Assembly (NCBI GenBank): GCA_029977205.1 | Contig: JAPOLI010000005.1 | Location: forward strand, 1 to 58,569 | Source: a bacterium | GTDB lineage: Bacteria > Actinomycetota > Thermoleophilia > Miltoncostaeales > Miltoncostaeaceae | Reading direction: 5' to 3' | Length of the DNA: 58,569 nt | Shown here: positions 16,434 to 24,666 of the stretch, one piece after another | Layout of the letters: every line of letters starts with the position of its first letter | Position numbering within the stretch: the stretch's first letter is position 1 | Notes under the pieces: model-generated | Seen by the model: only the letters and a program-made list of their open reading frames with translations | The model's database searches: none | Told to the model about the DNA's origin: nothing | Position numbers and translations under genes: made by a program

Positions 16434-16643
16434 ATGACCGCGATCACCGACGAGACCACGACGTCCGCGACGGCGCTCGATCGCATGCGCCAGCGTGCCG
16501 TGTCGGACTACCTCGCGGTGTCCCGCGGGTCCGGGGTCTTCTCCAGCGTTGACGACTACCTCGCCGCCGAGGAGCGTGCCTGGGACCGCCTGCAGGCCGT
16601 TATCGGGCGGGCGCGCCGCGTCGAGGAGTCGGCCCTGGCCTAG
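16434..16643 (+). CDS. Small hypothetical protein (69 aa)
   Basis: A 69-residue acidic, mostly helical protein (MTAITDETTTSAT..., then AVSDYLAVSRGSGVFSSVDD and a closing Arg/Glu-rich helix). The start is well supported by GAGGAG five bases before ATG 16434. No known family is recognised; the small helical build could suit a regulator or antitoxin, but no toxin gene adjoins it. A hairpin terminator follows. The 160 bases upstream are relatively A/T-containing and may hold its promoter (weak TTGCAT at 16370 and GTTACT at 16393). Confidence 0.6.
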   Translation: MTAITDETTTSATALDRMRQRAVSDYLAVSRGSGVFSSVDDYLAAEERAWDRLQAVIGRARRVEESALA

Positions 16644-16671
16644 CGCCGGGCGCGCAACGCGATGACTGCAC

Positions 16672-16696
16672 CGGGGGCGGCCATGTGCCGCCCCCG
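16672..16696 (+). terminator. Hairpin terminator before the nad operon
   Basis: A perfect 10-bp stem, CGGGGGCGGC with its complement, around loop CATGT, 28 bases after the small gene's stop. Confidence 0.75.
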
Positions 16697-16731
16697 TCGC
16701 ATTCCCGGGTACCGGGACCACCCGGACGGGC

Positions 16732-16797
16732 TTGTGCGTCCGTCCGATTGACGTAAAATCAATCGTGAAATGACGTCAAATAGACGTAAAATACGTC
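16732..16797 (+). promoter_or_regulatory. nadB promoter with phased GACGTAAAAT repeats
   Basis: In a locally A/T-rich patch, the 10-mer GACGTAAAAT occurs at 16750 and 16783, GACGTCAAAT at 16772, and a 7/10 relative (ATCGTGAAAT) at 16762. The starts are spaced 12, 10 and 11 bases, so all copies lie on one face of the helix. GACGT-AAAAT-ACGTC also makes a small inverted repeat at 16783-16797. A promoter TTGTGC (16732), 16-base spacer, TAAAAT (16754) would start about 16766, giving a nearly leaderless nadB if ATG 16770 is used. This is probably an operator for an NAD-synthesis regulator; it does not look like the NiaR or NrtR sites I know. Confidence 0.6.
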
Positions 16798-18326
16798 GCA
16801 GCACACCCGCCGTGGTCATCGGATCGGGCCTCGCCGGCCTCTCGGCTGCGCTGCGCATCGCCGCGCACCGCGACGTCGTGATCGTGACCAAGGGGCGGCT
16901 CGGCGAGGGCAGCACCAGCTGGGCGCAGGGGGGCATCGCCGCGGCCGTGGGCCCGGGCGACACGGTGCAGGCGCATGCAACCGACACCCTCGTGGCCGGG
17001 GCCGGGCTCGCGGACGCATCCGCCGCGGAAGCCGTGTGCGCGGACGCGCCCGGCGTCATCGCCGACCTCGCCGCGCTCGGGGTGGAGTTCGACCACGACC
17101 GCGGTCGCATCGCCCTCGCGCGGGAGGGCGCGCACTCCCTCCCCCGCGTCGCCCACGCCGGAGGCGACGCCACCGGCCGCCATGTGATCGCCGCGTTGGC
17201 GCTGCGCGCACGGCGCCACGCGCGCATCGCCATCATCGAGCACCGCCGGGTGGAGGACGTGCTCGTGGACGAGCGCGGCGTTCACGGCGTTCGCCTCGCC
17301 GATGGCGGGACCATCCCCGCTGACCGCGTGGTGCTGGCCACGGGTGGCTCGGGGCACCTCTTCGCGCGCACGACGAACCCCCATGGCGCCACGGCCGACG
17401 GCCCCGCCCTCGCCCGCCGCGCAGGCGCCGCGCTCGTCGACATGGAGATGGTGCAGTTCCACCCCACGGCCCTCGCGGCGGGACCGAGCCCGCTCGCCCT
17501 GGTGAGCGAGGCCGTGCGCGGCGCGGGCGGCATGCTCTACGACTGCAACGGCGAGCCCGTGATGGCCGGCGTGCACCCCATGGGCGACCTCGGTCCGCGG
17601 GACGTCGTGGCCCGGGCGGTCGTCCGCCGCGCGAGGGAGACCGGACGCGAGGTCGTGATGAGCCTCGCCCACCTGGACCCGGACCGCGTGCATTCCCGGT
17701 TCCCCGAGGTGGCCGCCCTCTGCGCATCGCACGGGATCGACCTGGCACGGGATCCCGTGCCCGTCACGCCGGCCGCCCACTACTGCATGGGGGGTGCCCT
17801 CACGGACCTCGACGGGCGCACCACGGTCCCGGGGCTCTGGGCCGTGGGCGAGTGCGCCGGCACCGGACTCCATGGAGCGAACCGCCTGGCATCGAACGGC
17901 TTGCTCGAGGCCGCTGTCCTCGGGCGCCGGGCAGCCGATGACGTGGCGTCGGGCGGGCGGTCCCCCGCTGACGGCCCCCGGACCGACCCCGCGCGCTTCA
18001 CGCCCGGTGAGGCCGACGGCGATGAGGTGCGCGGGGCCATCGGACGCATCATGTGGCGCGGCTGCGGCCTTGAGCGCGACGGCACCGGCCTCGCCGGCGC
18101 GCTCGACGCCCTCGACGCGCTGCCGCGACCCGCTGACGCCCAGGCCGCGGGCCTCCTGGAGATCGCCCGTCTCACCACCCACGCCGCGCTCGCCCGCGAG
18201 GAGAGCCGCGGTGCGCACTTCCGCAGCGACTTCCCCGATCCCGATCCGGCGCAGGCGCACCGCACCTGCTGGGCCGGCGACACACCGACGGCCGTGCCGT
18301 CCATCGACCTCACGGAGGTAGCGTGA
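16770..18326 (+). CDS. nadB: L-aspartate oxidase
   Basis: A 518-residue flavoprotein that oxidises L-aspartate to iminoaspartate, the first step of de novo NAD+ synthesis. FAD dinucleotide motif VIGSGLAGLSAAL is at the N-terminus; then STSWAQGGIAAAV, the active-site MVQFHPTAL and EAVRGAGGMLYD, and the C-terminal flavin loop HYCMGGALTDLDG with HGANRLASNGLLEA. ATG 16770 falls inside the phased repeats and gives an unusual basic lead (MTSNRRKIRRS); GTG 16812, immediately before the FAD motif, is the other candidate. No Shine-Dalgarno precedes either. Its stop overlaps the nadA start (GTGA). Confidence 0.93.
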   Translation: MTSNRRKIRRSTPAVVIGSGLAGLSAALRIAAHRDVVIVTKGRLGEGSTSWAQGGIAAAVGPGDTVQAHATDTLVAGAGLADASAAEAVCADAPGVIADLAALGVEFDHDRGRIALAREGAHSLPRVAHAGGDATGRHVIAALALRARRHARIAIIEHRRVEDVLVDERGVHGVRLADGGTIPADRVVLATGGSGHLFARTTNPHGATADGPALARRAGAALVDMEMVQFHPTALAAGPSPLALVSEAVRGAGGMLYDCNGEPVMAGVHPMGDLGPRDVVARAVVRRARETGREVVMSLAHLDPDRVHSRFPEVAALCASHGIDLARDPVPVTPAAHYCMGGALTDLDGRTTVPGLWAVGECAGTGLHGANRLASNGLLEAAVLGRRAADDVASGGRSPADGPRTDPARFTPGEADGDEVRGAIGRIMWRGCGLERDGTGLAGALDALDALPRPADAQAAGLLEIARLTTHAALAREESRGAHFRSDFPDPDPAQAHRTCWAGDTPTAVPSIDLTEVA

Positions 18327-19423
18327 CCACGACCGCCCCCACCTGCATCCTTCCGGCGCCCGAGGAGACGGTGCCGGAGGCGGAGCTCATCGCGCGTGCC
18401 ACGGCGGCGCGCGACGCGCTTGGCGAGCGCCTGGTGATCCTGGGCCATCACTACCAGAAGCACGAGGTCATCCGGTTCGCCGACATCACCGGCGACTCGT
18501 TCCTCCTCGCCCGACGCGGCGCCGAGGCCACGCAGGCAGACCTCGTGCTGTTCCTCGGCGTCTACTTCATGGCCGAGGCCGCAGACATCCTCAGCCAGCC
18601 TCATCAGCGGGTCGTGCTGCCCGATCTGGGTGCCGGCTGCCACCTCGCGGAGTGCGCCGACATCTTCACGGTGAACGATGCCTGGGCCCAGATCACGGCC
18701 CGGTTCCCCGACCGCACCATCGTGCCCCTGACCTACATGAACTCCGGTGCCGACCTGAAGGCCTTCGTGGGCCGCAACGGCGGCGCGGTCTGCACGTCGG
18801 GCAACGCCGAGCGCGCATTCCGCTGGGCACGCGCGCAGGGCGACATGGTCTTCTTCTTCCCCGACGAGCACCTCGGCCGGAACACCGCCTGCCGTCTCGG
18901 CATGGAGCCATCGGATCCCGTCGTATGGGATCCCCGGCAGGCCGACCTCGGGGGCATTCGCGGGGACGCGCTCGCGGATGCCGAGATCGTCCTGTGGAAG
19001 GGCTTCTGCAACGTGCACACCGGGTTCACGGTGCGCCAGGTGGAGGAGGCCCGGGCGGCGCACCCCGACGTGACCGTGATCGTGCACCCCGAGTGCCCGC
19101 GCCCGGTGGTCGAGGCGGCCGACGAGGACGGCAGCACCGAGTACATCATCCGCCGCCTCGACGAGCTCCCCGCGGGATCCACGGTGGCCATCGGTACCGA
19201 CTGGAACCTGGTCGACCGCCTCCGCATCACCCACCCCGACAAGACGGTCTTCTGCCTCAAGGAGGACCTCTGCCCGTGCGTGACGATGAACCGGATCACG
19301 CTGCCGCGCCTCACGTGGGCGCTCGAGAACCTCGCCGCGGGTGAGGTGATCAACGTGGTCAGCGTGGACGAGGAGATGGCCGCCGACGCGCGGCTGGCCC
19401 TCGACCGCATGCTCGCCCTCTGA
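18323..19423 (+). CDS. nadA: Quinolinate synthase
   Basis: A 366-residue [4Fe-4S] enzyme condensing iminoaspartate with dihydroxyacetone phosphate to quinolinate. It is the long form of NadA: three repeated subdomains with substrate motif LGHHYQKHEV, then LPDLGAGCHLAECADI, YMNSGADLKAF, CTSGNAERAF, FFPDEHLGRNTA, HPECPRPV and KEDLCPCVTMNRITL, which contain the cysteines that hold the cluster. GTG 18323 overlaps the nadB stop; the nadA stop overlaps nadC by one base (TGATG), so the three are coupled. Confidence 0.95.
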   Translation: MTTTAPTCILPAPEETVPEAELIARATAARDALGERLVILGHHYQKHEVIRFADITGDSFLLARRGAEATQADLVLFLGVYFMAEAADILSQPHQRVVLPDLGAGCHLAECADIFTVNDAWAQITARFPDRTIVPLTYMNSGADLKAFVGRNGGAVCTSGNAERAFRWARAQGDMVFFFPDEHLGRNTACRLGMEPSDPVVWDPRQADLGGIRGDALADAEIVLWKGFCNVHTGFTVRQVEEARAAHPDVTVIVHPECPRPVVEAADEDGSTEYIIRRLDELPAGSTVAIGTDWNLVDRLRITHPDKTVFCLKEDLCPCVTMNRITLPRLTWALENLAAGEVINVVSVDEEMAADARLALDRMLAL

Positions 19424-20235
19424 TGGACCTCGCAGAGCTCGTCACGGCCGCGCTCGCAGAGGATCTCGGCGAGCGCGGCGACGTGACGTCCCTCGTCACG
19501 ATCCCTGAAGGATCCCGCGCCCGCGGGCGCGTGGTTGCCCGGTCGGGGGGAGTGCTCGCCGGGCGCGCCTTCGGCGATGAGGTGCTCCGGCAGGTGGGGG
19601 TCGCTGCCACCTGGCAGGCCACCGACGGGGCAACCCTCTCACCGGGCGAGAGCGTCATGGGCGTCGATGGCCCGGCGCGTGCGGTGCTGTCGGCCGAGCG
19701 GACCCTGCTGAACGGACTCTCGCACCTGTCCGGCATCGCCACGCTCACGGCCCGCTACGTGGACGCCGCCCGGCCCGCCCGGGTGCTGGACACCCGCAAG
19801 ACCACGCCCGGATGGCGGACGCTCGAGAAGCAGGCCGTGGCCGCCGGCGGCGGGGTGAACCACCGTATGGGCCTGCATGACATGGTGCTGGTGAAGGACA
19901 ACCACCTCGCGATGGGGGGCATCGACCTGGCGGCAGCCGTGACGCGAGCACGCGAGGAGCTGCCGGGCGTTGCCGTGGAGGTCGAGGCCGATGACCTGCC
20001 CGGCGTCGAGCTGGCGCTCGAGGCCGGCGCCGACCGGGTGCTGCTCGACAACATGGACGAGGCGACGATGCGCGCTGCGGTCGAGCTGTGCGCGGGCCGC
20101 GCCGAGACCGAGGCGTCGGGCCGCATGGACCTCGACGGCGTCGCGCGCGCGGCGGCGTGCGGAGTGGACTTCGTGAGCGTCGGGGCCCTCACGCACTCGG
20201 CCCCCGCACTCGACCTGGCGCTGGACCTCGACTAG
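19423..20235 (+). CDS. nadC: Nicotinate-nucleotide pyrophosphorylase (quinolinate phosphoribosyltransferase)
   Basis: A 270-residue enzyme that converts quinolinate and PRPP to nicotinate mononucleotide and CO2. Visible motifs: ALAEDLGERGDVTS at the N-terminus, SGIATLTARYVDAA, the substrate-binding DTRKTTPGWRTLEKQAV, HRMGLHDMVLVKDNH, EVEADDLPGVELALEAGAD, LLDNM and a C-terminal VDFVSVGALTHSAP. Length and order are canonical. Closes the nadBAC operon; a hairpin lies 38 bases after the stop. Confidence 0.95.
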   Translation: MDLAELVTAALAEDLGERGDVTSLVTIPEGSRARGRVVARSGGVLAGRAFGDEVLRQVGVAATWQATDGATLSPGESVMGVDGPARAVLSAERTLLNGLSHLSGIATLTARYVDAARPARVLDTRKTTPGWRTLEKQAVAAGGGVNHRMGLHDMVLVKDNHLAMGGIDLAAAVTRAREELPGVAVEVEADDLPGVELALEAGADRVLLDNMDEATMRAAVELCAGRAETEASGRMDLDGVARAAACGVDFVSVGALTHSAPALDLALDLD

Positions 20236-20273
20236 CCCCGGACGCACGGCCCGGCGGGCCCGCACGCCCCGGT

Positions 20274-20310
20274 GCAACGGCCGCGCGCAGGAGGCGTGCG
20301 CAGCCGTTGC
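20274..20310 (+). terminator. Hairpin between nadC and the dehydrogenase gene
   Basis: Perfect 8-bp stem GCAACGGC with GCCGTTGC around a GC-rich 21-base interior that can pair further. It may end or attenuate nad transcription before the next gene; no T-run. Confidence 0.5.
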
Positions 20311-20367
20311 GGAATGCCCGATTCATGGGCCAACGCCCGCGTCCAGGCGTATCCTCGGGAGCCGATC

Positions 20368-23300
20368 GTGACTCCGACCGACACAACGATCCAGATCCTT
20401 CTTCCGGTGCTCGGCGAGTCCGTGACCGAGGGCACCGTCATCGAGTGGAGGAAGGCGGTCGGTGACGCCGTCGAGGAGGGCGAGACTCTCCTCGACGTGA
20501 CCACCGACAAGGTCGACGTGGAGATTCCGTCGCCCGCGGGCGGAGTGCTCACCGCAATCGCCGCCGAGCCCGGAGCCGCGGTGGAGGTCGGGCAGCTCCT
20601 GGGCGAGATCGCCGCGGGGAACGGCGTGCCGCCCGCGGCGCCGGCCTCCGTTGCCGGCGGAGACGCCGCGGGGAATGGCGCATCGGCACCGGGATCGGCG
20701 GACGCCCTCGTCCCGATCCAGCTCCCGGACATGGAGTCGGTGACCGAGGGCACGGTGCTGGAGTGGAAGAAGGCCGTGGGCGACCCGGTGGCCCAGGACG
20801 AGATCATCGTGGAGGTCTCGACGGACAAGGTGGACCTCGAGGTGCCGTCCCCCGCCACCGGCACGCTCGCCGAGATCGCGGTCCCGAACGGCGACACCTT
20901 CCAGGTCGCCAACCCGCTGGGGCAGATCGCCGCAGGGGCCGAGGCCGCCGCCGCGTCCTCCACGCCACCGGCCGACGGCGCCACGGCTGCGAGCGCGCCT
21001 GCGGCACCTGCGGCCCCGGCGTCGGCGCCGCCCGTCCGTGACGTCCCGGCATCACCGATCGCCCGTCGAGTGGCCTTCGAGCAGGGGGTCGACCTCGCGA
21101 CGGTGTCGGGCACCGGCCCCGGTGGGCTGATCCGCCGCGCGGACGTGGAGAACGCCGGCACCGGCGGCGGGCTGGTGGATCCTCCCCCGCCCCCCGGGGA
21201 GGATCTCGTGCGTCTCACAGGTCCCGCCGCGGCCCTTGCGGACTACATGGATGACAGCCGCTCGATTCCCACGGCCACGACATTCCGATCGATCTCGGTC
21301 CAGGCCCTCGATGCCGAGCGCACTCGCCTCAACGAGGCCCTCGCGGTGGCGGGTGGCGGGAAGCTGTCCTTCACGCACATCATTGCGTGGGCGATCGTGC
21401 GCGCCGTCGAGAAGGCCCCGGTGATGGCCACGGCATTTGCCCGCGTCGACGGCGTTCCTCACAAGGTGCCGCGCGAGTCCGTGGACCTCGGAATCGCCGT
21501 GGACGTCGAGCGCAAGGACGGCAGCCGGTCCCTCCTCGTGCCCGTCATCCGTGACTGCGGCGCACTCGGCTTCCAGGGATTCCGCGCAGCATTTGACGAC
21601 CTCATCCAGCGCTCGCGCGTGGGCAAGATCAGCCCCGATGAGCTCAAGGGCGCAGGCGTGACCCTCACGAACCCGGGCGGCTTCGGCACGAACGCATCGG
21701 TGCCGCGCCTCATGCCCGGCCAGGGAACGATCGTGGCCACCGGGGGCATCACCTGGCCACCCGGGATGGAGGGCGTGCCGGACGACCTGCTCAAGGTCTG
21801 GGGTGTCTCGAAGGTGATGACGGTCACCTCCACCTATGACCATCGGGTGATCCAGGGGGCGGAGAGCGGGGCCTTCCTGCGCGACATCGCGGGCCTGCTC
21901 GCCGGTGACGAGGGCTTCTACGACGAGATCCGCCAGGCACTCGGCCTGCCGGCACAGCCACCGCTCGACTTCACCCCGCAGGCCGCGGCACCCGAGGGCG
22001 CGGCGCCGGCCGTCGGTGCGAACGCCGACGAGGACACCCTCCGGGCACTGGCCGGCGCCATGTCGCTGCTGCGCGCATTCCGTACCTACGGCCACCTGGC
22101 CGCACACCTCGACCCCCTGGGCTCGGAGCCCCCGGGCGACCCCTCGCTCGATCCGGCATGGGTGGGCCTGACGCCCGAGCACATGAAGCTCGTGCCCGCC
22201 TCGCTGCTCGGGGTCGCCGTCCCCGGAGCCACGTTCGCGGAGGCGTATCCGGCTCTCACCGACACCTATTGCGGCACCATCGCCTACGAGATCGAGCACA
22301 TCTCCGACCACGACCAGCGCCAGTGGCTCCGCGAGTTCATCGAGTCCGGCCAGGTGCGCACGCCGCTTCCGCGCGACGAGCGCCGCGCCATGCTGGAGCG
22401 CCTGGTGTCGGTGGAGGTGTTCGAGAGGTTCCTGCGGCGCACCTACCTCGGGCAGAAGACCTTCTCGCTCGAGGGCTGCGACGCGCTGATCCCCATGCTG
22501 GACGAAGCCATCCAGCGCCTCGCTGACAGCGGAGTGCCCGAGGTGCACCTCGGCATGGCCCACCGCGGCCGCCTGGCCAGCATCATGCACACCGTGGGGC
22601 GGCCGCCCGAGTCGATCCTTGCGGAGTTCGAGGGCCAGATGGAGCACGAGGCCGACGACGACCACGCCGACGGCGAGCCCTACGCGGCTGCAGGCGACGT
22701 GAAGTACCACCTGGGCGCCGAGGGCACGTTCAAGACGCGGTCAGGGCGATCCGTGCACGTGAACCTCGCGGCCAATCCGAGCCACCTCGAGCAGGTGAAC
22801 GCCGTGGCCGAGGGCGGCGTGCGGGCGAAGCAGACCATCCGTGCCACCAACGTGGCCGAGCACCAGCCGGACCGCGCCGTCGCACTGCTGATCCATGGAG
22901 ATGCGGCGTTCCCGGGACAGGGCGTCGTGGCCGAGACGCTCAACCTCCAGGGCCTTGCCGGCTACGCCACCGGCGGCACGATCCACGTCATCGTGAACAA
23001 CCAGGTGGGCTTCACCACCGACCCCGAGGACAGCCGCTCAACGCGCTACGCGAGCGACATGGCCAAGGGCTTCGACATGCCGATCGTGCATGTGAACGCC
23101 GACGACGTGGACGCCTGCATCGCGGCCGTGCACCTTGCCGTGCAGTTCCGCGCGCGCTTCGGACATGACGTGCTCATCGACCTCATCGGGTACCGGCGCC
23201 TCGGCCACAACGAACTCGACGAGCCCGCGTACACGCAGCCGGTGATGTCACGCACCATCAAGGACCACCCGACGGTGGCCCGTATCTACGCCGACCGCCT

Positions 23301-24666
23301 CATCACCGATCGCGTGATCAGCGAGGATGACTACGCCGCGATGATCGCGACGGCCGAGGAGCGCATGTCATCCGCGCACAAGCGGGTGCAGTCGGGTCTC
23401 GAGCAGGGTTCCGATCAGGAGAGCTCACGCGACAAGCGCCGGCGCGCCAAGACGCAGGTGGTCAAGACGCGCGTGAGCGCATCGACCCTGCGCGGCCTCA
23501 ACGAGCAGCTCCACCTGCCGCCCGATGGCTTCCCGGTGCACGGGAAGCTCACGCCCCAGCTGGAGCGGCGGCGCGCTGCGCTGGCCGAGGACGGCGGCAT
23601 CACGTGGTCCCACGCCGAGGCCCTCGCCTTCGCGTCCCTCGTCACCGAGGGCGTTCCCATCCGCCTCACCGGGCAGGATGTCGCGCGCGGCACGTTCACC
23701 CAGCGCCACCTCGAACTCCACCACAGCTCCGATGAGGTGTCGTACGAGCCGCACAAGGGTGAGGTGTACGTGCCCATGCAGCATCTCCTGCGGGCGAAGG
23801 CCTCCTTCGAGTTGCACAACAGCCCGCTCACGGAAGCGGCCTGCGTGGGGTTCGAATACGGCTACTCGACGACCGCCCCCGAGACCCTGGTCATCTGGGA
23901 GGCGCAGTACGGGGACTTCGCCAACGGCGCGCAGATCATGGTGGACCAGTTCCTCGCCGCCGGCGAGGCCAAGTGGGGCGTGCGATCGCGCCTCACCCTC
24001 CTCCTGCCCCACGGGTATGAGGGCAACGGCCCGGAGCACTCCTCTGCCCGGCCGGAGCGCTTCCTTCGCCTCGCGGCCGAGGGCAACCTGCGAATCGCCA
24101 ACTGCTCCACCGCCGCCAACTACTTCCACCTGCTCCGGCGGCAGGGCCTGCTGGATGAGATCCGCCCGCTGGTGGTGTTCACGCCGAAGAGCCTCCTGCG
24201 CGCGAAGGCGGCGTCAAGCAGCCTCGACGACCTCACCAAGGGACGATTCGAGCCCGTGCTGCCCGACCCCAGGGTGACCGACCCCGCGGCGATCACGCGC
24301 CTGGTGCTGTGCACCGGAAAGATCTTCCACGAGCTCGATGGGCATGCCGAGCGGGCCGATCACCCGGAACTGGCGATCGGTCGCATCGAGCAGCTCTACC
24401 CCTTCCCCCGCGAGGAGATCCTGGCCCTGTTCGAGAGCTACCCGAACCTCGAGACCGTGCAGTGGGTTCAGGAGGAGCCGCGCAACATGGGGGCGTGGTC
24501 ATTCGTGACCCGTCGCATCGAGCGCCTCCTGCCCATCGAATCGTTCGAGTACATCGGGCGACCGGCACGCGCCTCGGTGAGCGAGGGATACCCGCAGACA
24601 CACCAGCTCGAGCAGGCACGCGTGCTCGATGACGCCCTCGCGGGCAGGGAGATGACGTTCGGATGA
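20368..24666 (+). CDS. kgd: All-in-one 2-oxoglutarate dehydrogenase (two lipoyl domains, E2, E1)
   Basis: A 1432-residue polypeptide from GTG 20368, chosen because GGGAG lies six bases upstream and the lipoyl domain then starts at once. Domains in order: lipoyl domain 1 (8-84, TTDKVDVE with lipoyl Lys48), lipoyl domain 2 (116-190, STDKVDLE with Lys154), Ala/Pro linker, E3-binding domain (228-263), E2 acyltransferase domain (about 285-545) with YDHRVIQGAES at 490-500, then a full 2-oxoglutarate E1 (from about 560) containing HLGMAHRGRLASIMHT, GDAAFPGQGVVAETLNL and the pyrimidine-domain segment WEAQYGDFANGAQ. Known KGD/OdhA proteins of mycobacteria and corynebacteria fuse E2-like and E1 parts but take lipoyl domains from a separate subunit. 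The following lpd overlaps by 4 bases. Confidence 0.93.
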   Translation: MTPTDTTIQILLPVLGESVTEGTVIEWRKAVGDAVEEGETLLDVTTDKVDVEIPSPAGGVLTAIAAEPGAAVEVGQLLGEIAAGNGVPPAAPASVAGGDAAGNGASAPGSADALVPIQLPDMESVTEGTVLEWKKAVGDPVAQDEIIVEVSTDKVDLEVPSPATGTLAEIAVPNGDTFQVANPLGQIAAGAEAAAASSTPPADGATAASAPAAPAAPASAPPVRDVPASPIARRVAFEQGVDLATVSGTGPGGLIRRADVENAGTGGGLVDPPPPPGEDLVRLTGPAAALADYMDDSRSIPTATTFRSISVQALDAERTRLNEALAVAGGGKLSFTHIIAWAIVRAVEKAPVMATAFARVDGVPHKVPRESVDLGIAVDVERKDGSRSLLVPVIRDCGALGFQGFRAAFDDLIQRSRVGKISPDELKGAGVTLTNPGGFGTNASVPRLMPGQGTIVATGGITWPPGMEGVPDDLLKVWGVSKVMTVTSTYDHRVIQGAESGAFLRDIAGLLAGDEGFYDEIRQALGLPAQPPLDFTPQAAAPEGAAPAVGANADEDTLRALAGAMSLLRAFRTYGHLAAHLDPLGSEPPGDPSLDPAWVGLTPEHMKLVPASLLGVAVPGATFAEAYPALTDTYCGTIAYEIEHISDHDQRQWLREFIESGQVRTPLPRDERRAMLERLVSVEVFERFLRRTYLGQKTFSLEGCDALIPMLDEAIQRLADSGVPEVHLGMAHRGRLASIMHTVGRPPESILAEFEGQMEHEADDDHADGEPYAAAGDVKYHLGAEGTFKTRSGRSVHVNLAANPSHLEQVNAVAEGGVRAKQTIRATNVAEHQPDRAVALLIHGDAAFPGQGVVAETLNLQGLAGYATGGTIHVIVNNQVGFTTDPEDSRSTRYASDMAKGFDMPIVHVNADDVDACIAAVHLAVQFRARFGHDVLIDLIGYRRLGHNELDEPAYTQPVMSRTIKDHPTVARIYADRLITDRVISEDDYAAMIATAEERMSSAHKRVQSGLEQGSDQESSRDKRRRAKTQVVKTRVSASTLRGLNEQLHLPPDGFPVHGKLTPQLERRRAALAEDGGITWSHAEALAFASLVTEGVPIRLTGQDVARGTFTQRHLELHHSSDEVSYEPHKGEVYVPMQHLLRAKASFELHNSPLTEAACVGFEYGYSTTAPETLVIWEAQYGDFANGAQIMVDQFLAAGEAKWGVRSRLTLLLPHGYEGNGPEHSSARPERFLRLAAEGNLRIANCSTAANYFHLLRRQGLLDEIRPLVVFTPKSLLRAKAASSSLDDLTKGRFEPVLPDPRVTDPAAITRLVLCTGKIFHELDGHAERADHPELAIGRIEQLYPFPREEILALFESYPNLETVQWVQEEPRNMGAWSFVTRRIERLLPIESFEYIGRPARASVSEGYPQTHQLEQARVLDDALAGREMTFG

